The notes under the pieces are model-generated. The model worked only from the letters and a program-made list of their open reading frames with translations, was not told the DNA's origin and did not search any database. Positions 9,321 through 21,000 of a DNA stretch of 64,000 bases are shown here, piece after piece (position 1 is the stretch's first letter; every line of letters begins with the position of its first letter). Both the position numbers and the translations under genes were made by a program. Source of the DNA: Carex sylvatica (Eukaryota > Streptophyta > Magnoliopsida > Poales > Cyperaceae). The stretch covers positions 186,001 through 250,000 of the forward strand of contig CAXKVR010000015.1 in NCBI GenBank assembly GCA_964058845.1, read 5' to 3'.

Positions 9321-12311
9321 ATGGCTGAAGAAGGAGATGAAAGACAGCATACTAATCCTAGACTACGGGAGACTCTAGCTTCAACAGAAGGAGCGCATCG
9401 TCAGAAAGAACCTGATCCTCTCTCATGGAACCGGTCTAGGAGGATGTCTTCTCCGGGCAGTAGCAGCAGGTTCATTATTCTTTTTTATGTTTTTATGTTG
9501 TGTTTGGTATGCTCTACCTTGTTTACTCACATGAAGCACTAACCAAGCTGTGCAATTATTTTTGTTTTGGTAGAAATGTTTGAAGAAGTTCTACAAGCCG
9601 TGGAGGTGATTTGAGGCAACTTCTTAACAGAGGGATAAACTGGATAGAAGAGTCTCTATCTCCTCTACACTGCATTCAAGATAGTTTTTATTACGAGTGT
9701 TTTTGCAAATTTCACCTTAGGTACTTCCGACGAAATAGAGAACCTGACTGTGATCTTTGGAGGGTTTCATGGAGCATTGACAAGAAGCAAGCTGCTACAA
9801 ATCCTAGATGCTTGACTCTATGTTCTGGAAGAGAAGCTTTCCGACTTGACTGGTATGATGCAATCATGAAATATCACCTTTTAAACAGTTGAGACATAAT
9901 CTATTGGTACCATAACAGTCAGTAGTGAATGAATTTCAGTAAAAGTTGGTTACAACCTGAATTTTTAAGTCAGCACATGTAAGAACGATGCTGTGCAATG
10001 ATATTTGGTGTAATGTAACAATTATTCGTTTACTTATTCTTTTGTATATCTACGAAACGTCAAATATGTTGTCTAATGCAGGGGAGAGAGAGGAGAGTCC
10101 AGTGCAGGGAGACTGACATATCATCCTATTTCAACTGATTCACATTTAAATTATTATAACCGGTACTGACATATCATCCTGTTTCAACTTATTCACATTT
10201 AACTGATTCACATACCTGCCATATTGTGCACCTTAAATACTAATGCACTGGACAAATTATGAGGTAATGACTTTGTGAGCCTAAATTACTAATGTGAGCC
10301 TTATTCCAATAATACTATTTCTTTGATCATTGACAAAATCAATATACAGTTGGAGTGGTGAGTGTAGTGCATTTAGATCGAGGGACATACACCTTTCAAT
10401 TGACGACAAACGAAAAAGAACTGCACGGGACAGTAGCCGCTCACCCGAACACAAATGGAGAAAAACTGGACCGCATCCTGACCGGTCAAGATGCAGTGAG
10501 CGTAGTGTTTCCCCAGAAAAGAGACCGAGAAATGCTGGATGGTGCCACGGTAGGTCCAGAGGGAGTGGCAGTCCTGATTTAAGTCATCTTAGCAGGTACA
10601 TTACTATGCAAAAGTAACCCAAAAGCTTGTAAATTTTCACTGCAGTCGAATATAAGCATTTCAGTTGTGTAACAATTTTATACAGATACTTGGTTGTTTC
10701 GTTGGTCAGCAGTCAGTAATTGTGAATACATGTTTGCTTCAGATTATTTTTTTATTTTCTCTAATATAGGGGGGGTCCTTTAATTTCGACAGCTTTTGTC
10801 TCTAGTCTAACACCCATTTCTCTCTTTGGTTTTGTAAAAAATTGAATAGGAGTCCACAAATGAGTCCTACTGATACCAAGAAAACAAAGGACGAAAGGGA
10901 GAAAAAATTAGGCTTTTCATCTCCCAAACAAACCTTGAAGCAAACAATGTCAGCTGAGCTGGGCCAATCTGATGCAGGGCAACCCATGCCTGAAAAAGGA
11001 GAAAAGAAGCAGCCTAACCCAAGGGTACGGGGCAACTTGGCTCAAGCTCAAGGAGTGCCATCTCAGAACAATGACGGGCGGGGCCGGTCTATTAATAATG
11101 ATGAGCAGAGGAAATCTGATGGGTTGGGCACATCTACTGTTCAACCCGATCCTCAACTATCAACCTCATCTAGTAGGACGTCTTCTGGCAAAATGAAAAG
11201 GTTTAGTTCACTTAGAATTTGTTTCTTTTATGGTTTTGTGGTATGTTATAAATTTTCTAAATTTTCGAGGAGCGCCATCTGTGGACGGCTTTTTTCTTCT
11301 AAAATTTTCCTTGAAAGTTCTGACACTGTAAGTCTTAGATTGGCAACTCTAGTATGATACACATAGTGCGATGTATACTTAGCAGTGAGACATAATCTTG
11401 TAGAGCCAAAATTACCAGAGAAAAAAAAAAAAAACTGCTCTGATCTAAGCAAAAAATACTTGTTCTGACAGGTGGGGTCCGGCCTCTCCAAATGTGGATG
11501 GTTCCAGGTATAGGACTCTGTCTCAATGGTCTAAGGCGGCACAGGAATCTGATGGGTGGGGTCAAAACTATTCACCAATAAGAAAGTCACAATCAAGGTC
11601 TTTGACCCGTAGCTCTCAAGCCGCAGTCGGTACCAACAATAACAACAAGGAGTCTAACCTTTCACCTTATCTTGGTCTGAAGTATCCATATTTTTATTCC
11701 CCGTTGGTAAGCACCTCTTGTTCTGGAGGAGCTGATGCAGATATGCAACCTATATCATCCCCATATGCAATTGTGGGGACTGAACTCCCGAGGTTGTTTG
11801 CTGTCAATCCAGTATCCCCAACTCCTGACGTCTCTAATCTGGGGCCATCACAACCAAATCAAAATCTTGTTGTGGCAACTGGAACTGCAGCAGTAGAGAG
11901 AACAGATGCGATCGATAAGGACAGCCTCCGACGGGCACTGCTTGGTTTTGCGAAGCCAAAGCTGATTCCATTGTGGTCAAAAAAGCAGTTGGATTTTGCT
12001 AATTACAGGCAAATACTTGAAAAATTTGTGAATAATGTCACTCAATCCTTGGGAACTTGTGCCCCAAAGACCCGCGAGGACAGCTGCAAGTTCGTTCAAA
12101 AAGAAAATGACAGTCTGACCAAATACCTGCAGGTGTGTATTAGTTCTTCTCTCTTTTGATTAAGTAATTATTTTCCTTTTGCTTTGGATTTTTTTCCTTA
12201 AAAGAAGTTATGTCAAGTTTGCAGCTTGTTCTTCATATAATGTCTAATACTTTCCTTTTACAGATGTACCTGGGAAGGTTTGGGACCAAGGATGTCATGA
12301 TGAACATTTAA
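9321..12311 (+). CDS. SRI-like domain, RS-rich nuclear protein, mosaic and partly decayed copy
   Basis: Exons by splice sites: 9321-9469, (9574 onward, decayed), 10350-10595, 10850-11200, 11472-12132, 12264-12311. Homologue exon 2 carries TGA at 9581-9583 and has lost its GT donor. All internal junctions are phase 2, so skipping exon 2 leaves one open frame of 1455 nt (484 aa). Residues about 399-484 form the SRI-like C-terminal domain, resembling plant C3H38/C3H55/FES1 proteins; no CCCH finger is seen. The middle has SR dipeptides and SDGWG motifs. Exon 10850-11200 embeds a second copy of the N-terminal exon (EKGEKKQPNPR, as in the opposite-strand paralogue's EKGYEREQPKP). Role in RNA polymerase II-linked RNA processing is inference. 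It may be a functional shortened gene or an expressed pseudogene. Confidence 0.65.
9574..9690 (+). pseudogene. Dead exon 2 of the SRI-like gene (+)
   Basis: Clear homologue of exon 2 of the opposite-strand gene (43912-44028): both share GDLRQLLNRG and a ggtag acceptor. Here an Arg codon AGA has become TGA (9581-9583), and the AG|GT donor has become AG|TT near 9690. Both changes abolish normal use of the exon. No homologue of the paralogue's large exon 3 is visible between 9700 and 10330. Confidence 0.7.
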
Positions 12312-15300
12312 GAGACTTTTCAATGGTATGAAATTTTGTGTTTTTGTTATGATAATCAGTTTACATATGTTTCATACGCAATATGTTGATATCATCTAAA
12401 GAAGGATATTGTTAAGGACTTTTTAATGGAGTTTAAAGTAGATTTGGTAGGTACAGAAGAGGCAAAAAGGGAATATTTAAGACTTAACTGTTTTATCTGT
12501 TTGTTTATGTAGGTAATTTACGAGAGAAGGGACTGAAGAATAGTAAAAATTTATGGGCTTTTGTGCAAGATTTATATGTCGAGCATCACAATTGCTTAAT
12601 TCTATGCTTTTCCAAATTAATTGGTTGAGCCGAGAGCTCCATTCCAGGCTCCCTAATTGTGTGATACTGATGCTATTCTTATTATATCTAAGCCTTTATT
12701 TATGTAGAACAATTTATTGCATATATCGCTGAACTGATAAATTTGTATATCAATTATCTCATGTCTTGTGTGCCAGCCATTACATATCAGAACTCAGTAC
12801 TGATTAATTTTTCTTTTTCTATAAATATTTGTTTCATAATTGTCCTTTCATATTGTTGTTTCGTCATTGTTGGTTCTTGTATAACCAGAATCAAGTCGTC
12901 TTTCTCTGGATTTTGTCCCGAAACGAATTTGGCTTCATATTTGATTCTTACGTCTGACATCTGCGTTTAACCTTAAATTAATAACAATCTTATTCATGGT
13001 ATGATCTTAATCTCTTATAAATATATAGCTAAATAGCTTGAGAAATCCACATTGATGATGATGAAATCTACACCTTCTTAAACTGTCTCCTAATTGTAAT
13101 CCTTCCTGACCAGCGATCCAAATAATGGAATATACTTACAAAGCATCCTTTATTATACTTATAATTTTTGGAACAATTTGAAAAGGTGACCCTTGCAATT
13201 CATGTTTCTGAAGCCAATATATATATATATATATATTTTTTTTTTGCAACTTATGAAAAACATTTAACAAATTTGTCAATTTTCTCAGTTCAAATTTTTA
13301 TTAGAAAAGTTTGTTTTAGGTCCCTAAATTTATTATGAACTTACGAAAGCAAGCTCTGTAGGCTGAAAATTAAAGCGAATTGCTCTGCAAAATAAGCAAG
13401 ATAACTACATTATTTAGAAAATCATAAGATTTCACAGCAATTAAAGAAGAAAACATATATGTGTGAAAAAAAATTGCATGAAATTGTACTATTTAGTTCG
13501 GTCTTCAAAATTTGGAAACATTGCATAAAATTTGTAGTTCAAAATATAAATAAATATATCAAAGCATGTCTCATTTGTCGTTCTGAATAATATTGTACAA
13601 GATGTTCCCATATTCTCGTTTCAGAAGATAGAACGAATTTCACTACTTTTCAGATATGAATTACAATTCTAATTTCACAATTCCCTTTCCGCCAATTTAA
13701 TTCCCACTTGAGAATGTTTTGTGTATTAATTTTCTTTTATAGGTCAGACGATCTAGTGGTCCTACTTTGTTATTTCGGTTTTAAAGTTTCTATTACGAAG
13801 AATTAAAATTTTAAAATGGATGTATATACGTACAAAGACTAAACATATTTAAACCCTTCTAGGTGCATATTTCTATTATCCAATACGAAAAGATTACAAC
13901 TTGTGAACCGTTGAGCCCTTATAATTCAAGCGGAAAGTCAATCGGCCAACTCAAAAAGATGAGAACAAGATTTCTAAGTTTAAGCTACTTTTACATATGT
14001 TTGATATGTAATAATTGTTGGAGTTGAAGACAATTAACGGGTTCAGCCCGTTTTGCCTTTGCCATCGGTTTTTCAGTTTAACCGATGCTGCTTGGTTCAT
14101 TTTCTATCGGCAGAATCATACAGCCGATGGTGATTTTGATCTTTCCCATTGGTACTAAAATGAACCGTTGGCATTGCCTTTTAATTAAAGGTGCTTTAAT
14201 TGCTTTGCTATCGGATGGTAAACAAAAGAACCGATGGTGCCTATTTAGGTGTTTTATTGAAGCTGCTGCCGCTATTTGGTTTTCCTATCTGTAGGAAACA
14301 TAGCACCGATGGTGCTTGATTAATTGAGTTCAATTAAAAAGGCTCCTGCGCAACTTCCATAAGTAAGTCGCTTCGTTGCTTTTTGTTTGAGCTGCTTCTG
14401 TCAGTCTCTGTGTGTTGTCTCTTCACTTAGCTTTTTTAGAATTTGTTCTCTTCTTCTTGAAACTTGTGAGAGAGAGTGTGAGAGAGAGTACTATTGAAAA
14501 TTTTTAATCTCCTTATACTTATAAAGACTATTTGATTTAGTAAATTTGTGTTGTGTGCTCCCGTAATTTTTTTCCGAATTTTCACATAAAATCTTGTGTC
14601 ATCTCTAATTTTTTGTGCTTGCTTGCTTGTTGTTTTGGTGTCTTGTGTGATTCTCCATTTATTTGCTTACCTATTTATTAGAGCTTATTGAAGCTCAACA
14701 ATAATGTTGATATCATCTAAAGACGGAGATTGTTAAGAGACTTTTCAATGGAATTTAAAGTAGATTCGTTATGTACAGAAGAAAAAAAGGAAATTTTAAA
14801 GACTCAATGTGTTATCTGTTTGTTTATGTAGGTAATTTACGTGAGAAGGGAATGGAGAATAGGCAAAAATTTATGGGCTGTTATGCGAGATTCATATGTC
14901 AAGCTTCGCCAATGCTTTAATTCTATATTTTTTTCAAACTGTCTGAGGCGAGATTTCATTGTTGCTCACTGTGATACTGATGATATTCTTATTATATCTA
15001 AGCTTGTATGTATGTAGGACAATTTAGTGCATACATCTCTAAATTGATAAATTTTTGTGTATTAATTATTAAATGTCTGTGTAGTAATTTTGTGCCAGCC
15101 ATTACATATCCGAACTCAGTACTAATTAATTTTTTTCTTTAAATATTTGTTTGATAATTTTCCTTTCATATTGTTGTTTGGTCATTGTTGGTTCTTGTAT
15201 AACCAGAATCAAGTCATCGATCTGTGGATTTGTTATCTTTATGGCAACAAATTTTGACTTCATATTTGATTTGTTTTACGTTTGACATCCCGTGTTTAAA

Positions 15301-15827
15301 CTTCAATTAACAAGAGTCTTATTCTTGGTATGATGCTTATCTCTAAATATATAGCTAAATAGAAATCCACACTAGGTTGTCTTTTACCGCTCAGAACTAT
15401 TTAGGTACTTGATTTAATTTTGCCGTGTATGTTGTGTGTATCTTGACATACAAAATATGATATTTGTTGTTACTATGCTATACAGATGCATGACTATATT
15501 CTCCAATATGAAAAGTATCATCATCGCTTTTGAATATTAATTCTTCAGTGGCACAAACTATGCCACGAAAAGTGTGGCAATGCAAACCAAATAACATAAT
15601 CCCATGTAACCTTTTGTCTTTTGAGCCAAGTTCAGAACCAGAACGCCCTCCCATTTCACATCTTGTTCGTTAAAAACCTTACTAATTTAATTAAAAAAAA
15701 GGTGATATTTTTCTATAAATCTTAAAATAAATTGCATTATTTTTTATTATTGAAAATTAAAATTACTATATGCAAAAAAAAAAAATTACCTTTTAAATCT
15801 TACAGTCTAAATTGATATTCGTGAATT
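11543..15827 (+). repeat. Tandem segmental duplication, copy B
   Basis: The match to 1-2465 and 4794-6909. Copy B lacks the 2.3-kb Gypsy solo LTR and about 330 bp around 6356-6687 of copy A. Identity is near 100% up to about position 14430, then roughly 97% in the rest (about 25 substitutions plus indels counted in some 865 bp). The true left boundary lies at or left of 11543 and cannot be tested because copy A is cut by the window edge. Confidence 0.93.
14016..14700 (+). mobile_element. Solo LTR, probably Ty1/Copia type, copy B (685 bp)
   Basis: Orthologue by duplication of 4807-5486, with the same TGTTGGAG and CTCAACA ends and target duplication ataat at 14011-14015 and 14701-14705. It differs from copy A by small indels and substitutions only in its right third. 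Confidence 0.8.
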
Positions 15828-15829
15828 AA

Positions 15830-16560
15830 TTGGACGGTTTAGATTACACAAGTTCATATTTTAGAACTTTAACCGATGGACAATCTCCAACAACCAATGG
15901 ACACACATCAGCGCAGAATGACGCCTTACACACCAAATGGTTATGGGAACTGGAAGCCAAACCATTAGGCCTATGGGCGGGCACACTCTGCAAGCTTTAT
16001 GGTATCTCTACGGTATCTCAACTAACAACATATGCTAAGGATTTGTCCTTTCTAAAAATTATGGCTTCGCTAGCTCCATTATTCTCATGCGCAGTAGAAA
16101 GGACGGCGGGTGGATTGGTATGGCGGGTGGGGGGGGCCTCAAACCTATTCACTTGCGCCTTAGCATACAAGTTAATCCATCAGAAAGGAATAATAACTTC
16201 GGATTATCAATTCCTTTGAAAAATTCAGGCCCCATAATGAGAGCTAATAAAATCCTAACCCAGAAAATATTGTCTAGAAAGAGATGTATAGTTCAACTGG
16301 GTTGTCACTTGTGCAGTTCGATCTCAATGGAAACATCTAACCATATCATGTGGTCGTGCCCTTATGCAAAAAGTTTTTGGCAAGGCCTTCTCGCACAACA
16401 CAACATGTCAACATCCAGCTTGTGGATAGAGGCAGTATTCGTCGAAACTGGAGATTGGGACAACCAAATGTAACGAAAGGGACTCATGATAGAAACAATG
16501 TGGTTTGGGCGGCTGGAGTTGTGGTGGAAGAGAAATAGACAATTCTTCTCCAATAAGAGA
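15830..16560 (+). pseudogene. Degenerate LINE reverse transcriptase 3' fragment
   Basis: Two overlapping frames (15830-16219 and 16087-16473) together resemble the C-terminal end of plant L1-type ORF2. The first has the ALHTKWLWEL..LW segment found after the polymerase domain. The second has ANKILTQ..L..R followed by C..C and SNHIMWSCPYAKSFW, matching the zinc-binding RVT-associated motif. A frame change between them and the absence of the polymerase core show it is dead and 5'-truncated. It starts right at the end of segmental duplication copy B (15828). Confidence 0.72.
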
Positions 16561-16679
16561 AAACCTGTGGTTTTATTAATTAATGATATAACACTCGATA
16601 TTGTTTTTTGGTTGCAAAGCAGATAGCTATAGGAGAGGGGACATCATAGAGCATGGTGGTACATATTGCGCTCTCCTTT

Positions 16680-17265
16680 CAGCGCTTAGAGATAGCTAGA
16701 GAGATTTCTATTATTACTTTTCTTTCTTTATTTATTTTTTAATTTCTTGTCTTTTGGTTTCTACTCATTTGGATTAACCTGTAAATAATATTTATATATA
16801 TATATATATCAATTCAAATGTCAGCAGCATTTCGCCGCCAACCTTCCAAAAAAAATTAAGATTCAACAGAAACAACAGTATAATTTTTATTTCGAAATAT
16901 ATTGTATGCATCTCAATAACAGTTTAACAACAAATATCATACTTCGTACATATGAAGATACAACATGTCTGGCAAAATTAAATCCATAAATAAAACACAA
17001 TTCCATACTGTCGACGGACTGCTACAAAATCCTCTAGTTCTCTAGAAATAAAATACAATATCATCATCCGTCACAATGCAGTGCACACAAACATACAAGG
17101 AAATATCAAAATACAAAAATATCCTCTAGTTCTTTCTTTATTTCTCAATTCCTTGTCTTTTCGTTTCTACCCATTTGGGTTAACTTTTGTAAATAACTTT
17201 TCTATATATATATATATATCAATCCAATTGTTGATGGCATTTCCTTCAAAAAATATTAAAAGTTA
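16680..17265 (+). mobile_element. Two related LINE 3' tails in tandem
   Basis: 16700-16870 and 17130-17265 share the order tttctttctttattt, cttgtctttt, tttctac.catttgg.ttaac, gtaaataa and a (TA)n tract followed by tcaat. This suggests two 3' ends of the same LINE family, the second without coding sequence. Between them, about 16920-16985 is an inverted copy of the flank stretch near 6190-6255. Confidence 0.55.
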
Positions 17266-18064
17266 GGATTGCACTTTTTTATTTCCTTGTTCTTATTGCT
17301 TATTATGTCAGTGCCAGTGCTACTGTTGCATAACTAGATATTGTTTTACGGCTAGGATATAATTTGTCCAGCAGAACCCATAGGATAGAATACTAGAGAA
17401 GCATTTTATTTTTGTTTGTCATCTTCATTCGTTTGATGCACATAACAAAGTAAAGTTGTCGCCTTGACAGCTTCTGTCAAGTTCTCCAAAAAAAACACAA
17501 AGTAAAGTTGTCATTAGAAAGGCACAAAACAAAAAAATAGTAGTGCTGGTCCTCTTTTACGATTCTTACCAAGGGAATTCTTTGTGCGTATTTATGGTGT
17601 TTTATCTTCATTTTTTCTGTATTCAAATAAATATGAAGAAGTTTCTCAGGTGTTTTGGATGGCTTTGAATAGAAACAGAGAAACGGAAGTCAATCAAGCC
17701 CAATGGTGAAAGGAAAAGCATATTGTAGTAAATTTAACCTTTATTTGTTGCAATTAACTAAACCATTGTGCTACCAAAGCACCGTAATTCAATCCTTACT
17801 GCACCAAGCTCAACTATTCCAGACTTGATTTTGTCCAAACTAAATGTTAGCTTGAAACAACTGATTTGAAAACAAAAGAAATAAAGAAACTACAACCCAA
17901 TTTGCATCCCAACAAAATGTTAACATGCTTCATTAATGCAACATGAAGTAAAACATCTTCATCACAGGGTACAAGTATCACAACTGGTAAGCATTAAGTA
18001 CTGCCAACAACAAGAGTTCCTCTCAAGACAGAGCGATAGCAAAATAAGAAGGTTAGAAATATTA
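17266..18064. other. Intergenic, no gene recognised
   Basis: AT-rich, no convincing coding frame. The final exon of the neighbouring ankyrin-TPR pseudogene would be expected near 17940-18000, but nothing alignable to exon 12 of the intact paralogue is seen. Confidence 0.5.
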
Positions 18065-21000
18065 CTGGACTCATTCCTAACATCTTTAGCATCCAATCTC
18101 AAGCCAGCGATAACTTCAAAAACATCTGGAACGATATCCTGCAATATTAAAACAAAAAAAATTAATATTAACTACCATAGTGATTTCCAAATCAACTTTA
18201 GACCTGGAAATCTCAAAATAAGGCTATGAAGGAGGGTGACAGGGACAGCCCAACAAATATGTTACAAAGTGTTTTCAAAACTCTAAATTAAATATAAAAA
18301 AATTATCAGATTGTTTGTTGGAATAGGAGATTCGGCACACTTTGCAGTGTCTTGACAATGATTATTCTACTGGCCATAAAGTATATCGATGTTATTGCAC
18401 GCTATTATCATGAACCGACTGAAACTGAGTACATTTGTGACTGTTTAGTTCCATAGGGCTAAGTCTGGTTAGGTATAAAAATGAAGAGCATATACATTGT
18501 TGAACTTTTTTTTTTTGATTTACACTGTTGAACTTACATGTTAGACAAGTGTTCCTTGCCTGGCGTGTGAATAACTTCTGGCATTTTGGACAAATCAGCA
18601 TCAGTGGTGGCATTGACCATGTACATGAAGCCGGTCGTTTCACGCAGAGCATTCCCCAAATGCATCCAACAGAGGCATCTCTTTGCATAGTAGACACTTG
18701 CATTCTCAGGGTCTTCCTCTATTGCCTACAATCAAAGCAGCTTAATAGCTTTAGAATTATTCAATGAAAATTATTTTTCCAACAAACAAGTCAGAATTGT
18801 ATCTTACATAATTACAGAGGACTAGGGCTGCAAGATACTCTTTCTGGAACAGCATATCTTTGATTTTCTGTTTCAGATCCACAAGTTTCTTCTTGGAAAG
18901 AACTTTCCGCTAGATCCATTAAAAGTAAGTCAGCAATGCTAATACATTGTTAATTTTTGTTCCCAAAATTGTTGCTCAAAATATAATCTTTGACCATAAA
19001 CATTGATCCAAACACAAAAATAGGGAGTACATACCTCCTTTTTAAACTTCTAAGATGTAACATGACTAAGTAAGCCTTTAATGCTCCAATCTGGCGCCGT
19101 TGGAATAGGAGAGGTTACAGGAAAGAGAATTTCTACAACCTCACTTTTACCCTTCATTGCTGCTCTACTTCTATGGGTAACCTTCCAGACTGCAACACAT
19201 GTTGAAAGTTGTTACTTGATTGACATTGCACATTTGTTAAATTTAAATTATATAATCACCGGCCATGATGACTGTCAATATATGCTTGATTGATATTGCA
19301 ATTTTGTCATAAACAATGACATCTAATTCCTTTATCCTTCAAAAAACCTCAACATAATTTAAAAATAACACAAGAAATATCCATATAACCCTACAGAAAT
19401 TACAAAGCATGAATAATAAAAACCCTATTTTCTCCATCCTTCTTTTAATCAAAAGAAAAACAACCTTCCCAAGCACGCTATTACATTAATAAATGGACAG
19501 TATAGAGGTACCTTATTTACTTATGTCATACAACAGCAAAGAGATGTGGATATGGTGATATTTCTCAGTTATAAGATCGAGTTATCTGCTATGCAATATC
19601 TCCCTTTTATCAAGGTGAATATCACATAACTTTTAGTGGTTACAATGAAAAAGATAGGTGAACTAACTTCATCAGGGAGATTGGGGTTGGCTCCAGATTC
19701 CAACAAGTACTCCATCAGCTCCTTGGAATGGTAAGCCAAGCTTAACACCGGTATCTTGTTCACATCAGCCCCAGCCTACAATATTCAAAATGAACATATG
19801 AGATGTTATGATAGCTCTAAGAAGAAAGTCTTTTGACATATAACATTGCAACTCAATGACAATAAATATAATTTTGGACGAATAACAGTTGACATTTAGA
19901 GTAAATACAAATAATGAGGATATTCTACATTTAAATGCTTGCAATTAACACCAAAGAATTAGAATATTTGAGACATTTCCAACTGAGAACCCACCATTAG
20001 CTTATTTGACCTATAAGTGAATTTCATTAAGTAATTGACCACATTTGGAAACAAAATCAAACAAAATGAACTGAAATGTAGTCATCCAATTTTACAGAAC
20101 TCATCATAAATAAGATTTAATTGACTTGATTACGAAAATATCTGAGCTAACTGCCATATTTTGACTCAGTTTTAAAGGTTGAGTGTTATTTACACCCGAA
20201 AGATATATGGTTGGTGTTAAGTGATAAACATATTTAATGTTTGGTATAACTTAGAAGTATTGATGCAGCAGCAATTTACAAAAGTATCAGAACAAAAAGG
20301 AGGATTCAAACTCCTAAATATAGGTGTCAAAATAGCAAGATTTGTACCTTTATCAGAAGTTTTACAATTTCCATTGTTTCATCTGGTGGGTGAAATGTAC
20401 AATTCTCGTTATTCATCACGGCAACAAGGAGAGGGGTCACGACACCACATAACAACTCATTTGGCTGACAAGACAATAGTTCAGTTGGTGAATGTAATAC
20501 AGGTTATAACTAAGTTTTACATTCTTTAAAATTAGCAACAGTGTTGCCCAAGTTGAGGCAAGAATTTGTCAAGCCCATTTGCATGTCAGATTGCTTAGGT
20601 TGAGATTCTTGGGCTACAACAAAACCTATTCTAATTCAATATTCTGATAAAATAACAATTATTTGAGCAAAGAGAAAAGTGAGAAAGACAAGTACATTGG
20701 CTTTGTGAACCAACAAAACCCTTCACACAAGATATGTGACCATGCAAAGTAGCCAAAAGCAAGGGTGACCCGGTAAAGTTTTGCACATCAAGTTGAGCAC
20801 CTTTAGTCAATAGCACTTCAATTGCCCGAGGTTTATCTAAAATAAGAAAGAGTGAGTCATTTTTTTTATTATTGCCTAGAACTCCTAAATTAAAATTGGT
20901 GCACATTCAGATTAGATCATTTGCATCTTACATGTTTTAGTTTTATCATAACAACCATTCCAACCCCAAAAGAAATTAAAGAACAAAAAGAAAGCATAAG

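Noticed and set aside
9321..12311. SR-type splicing factor
   Set aside because: SR dipeptides are present but there is no RRM; the only ordered part resembles an SRI domain.
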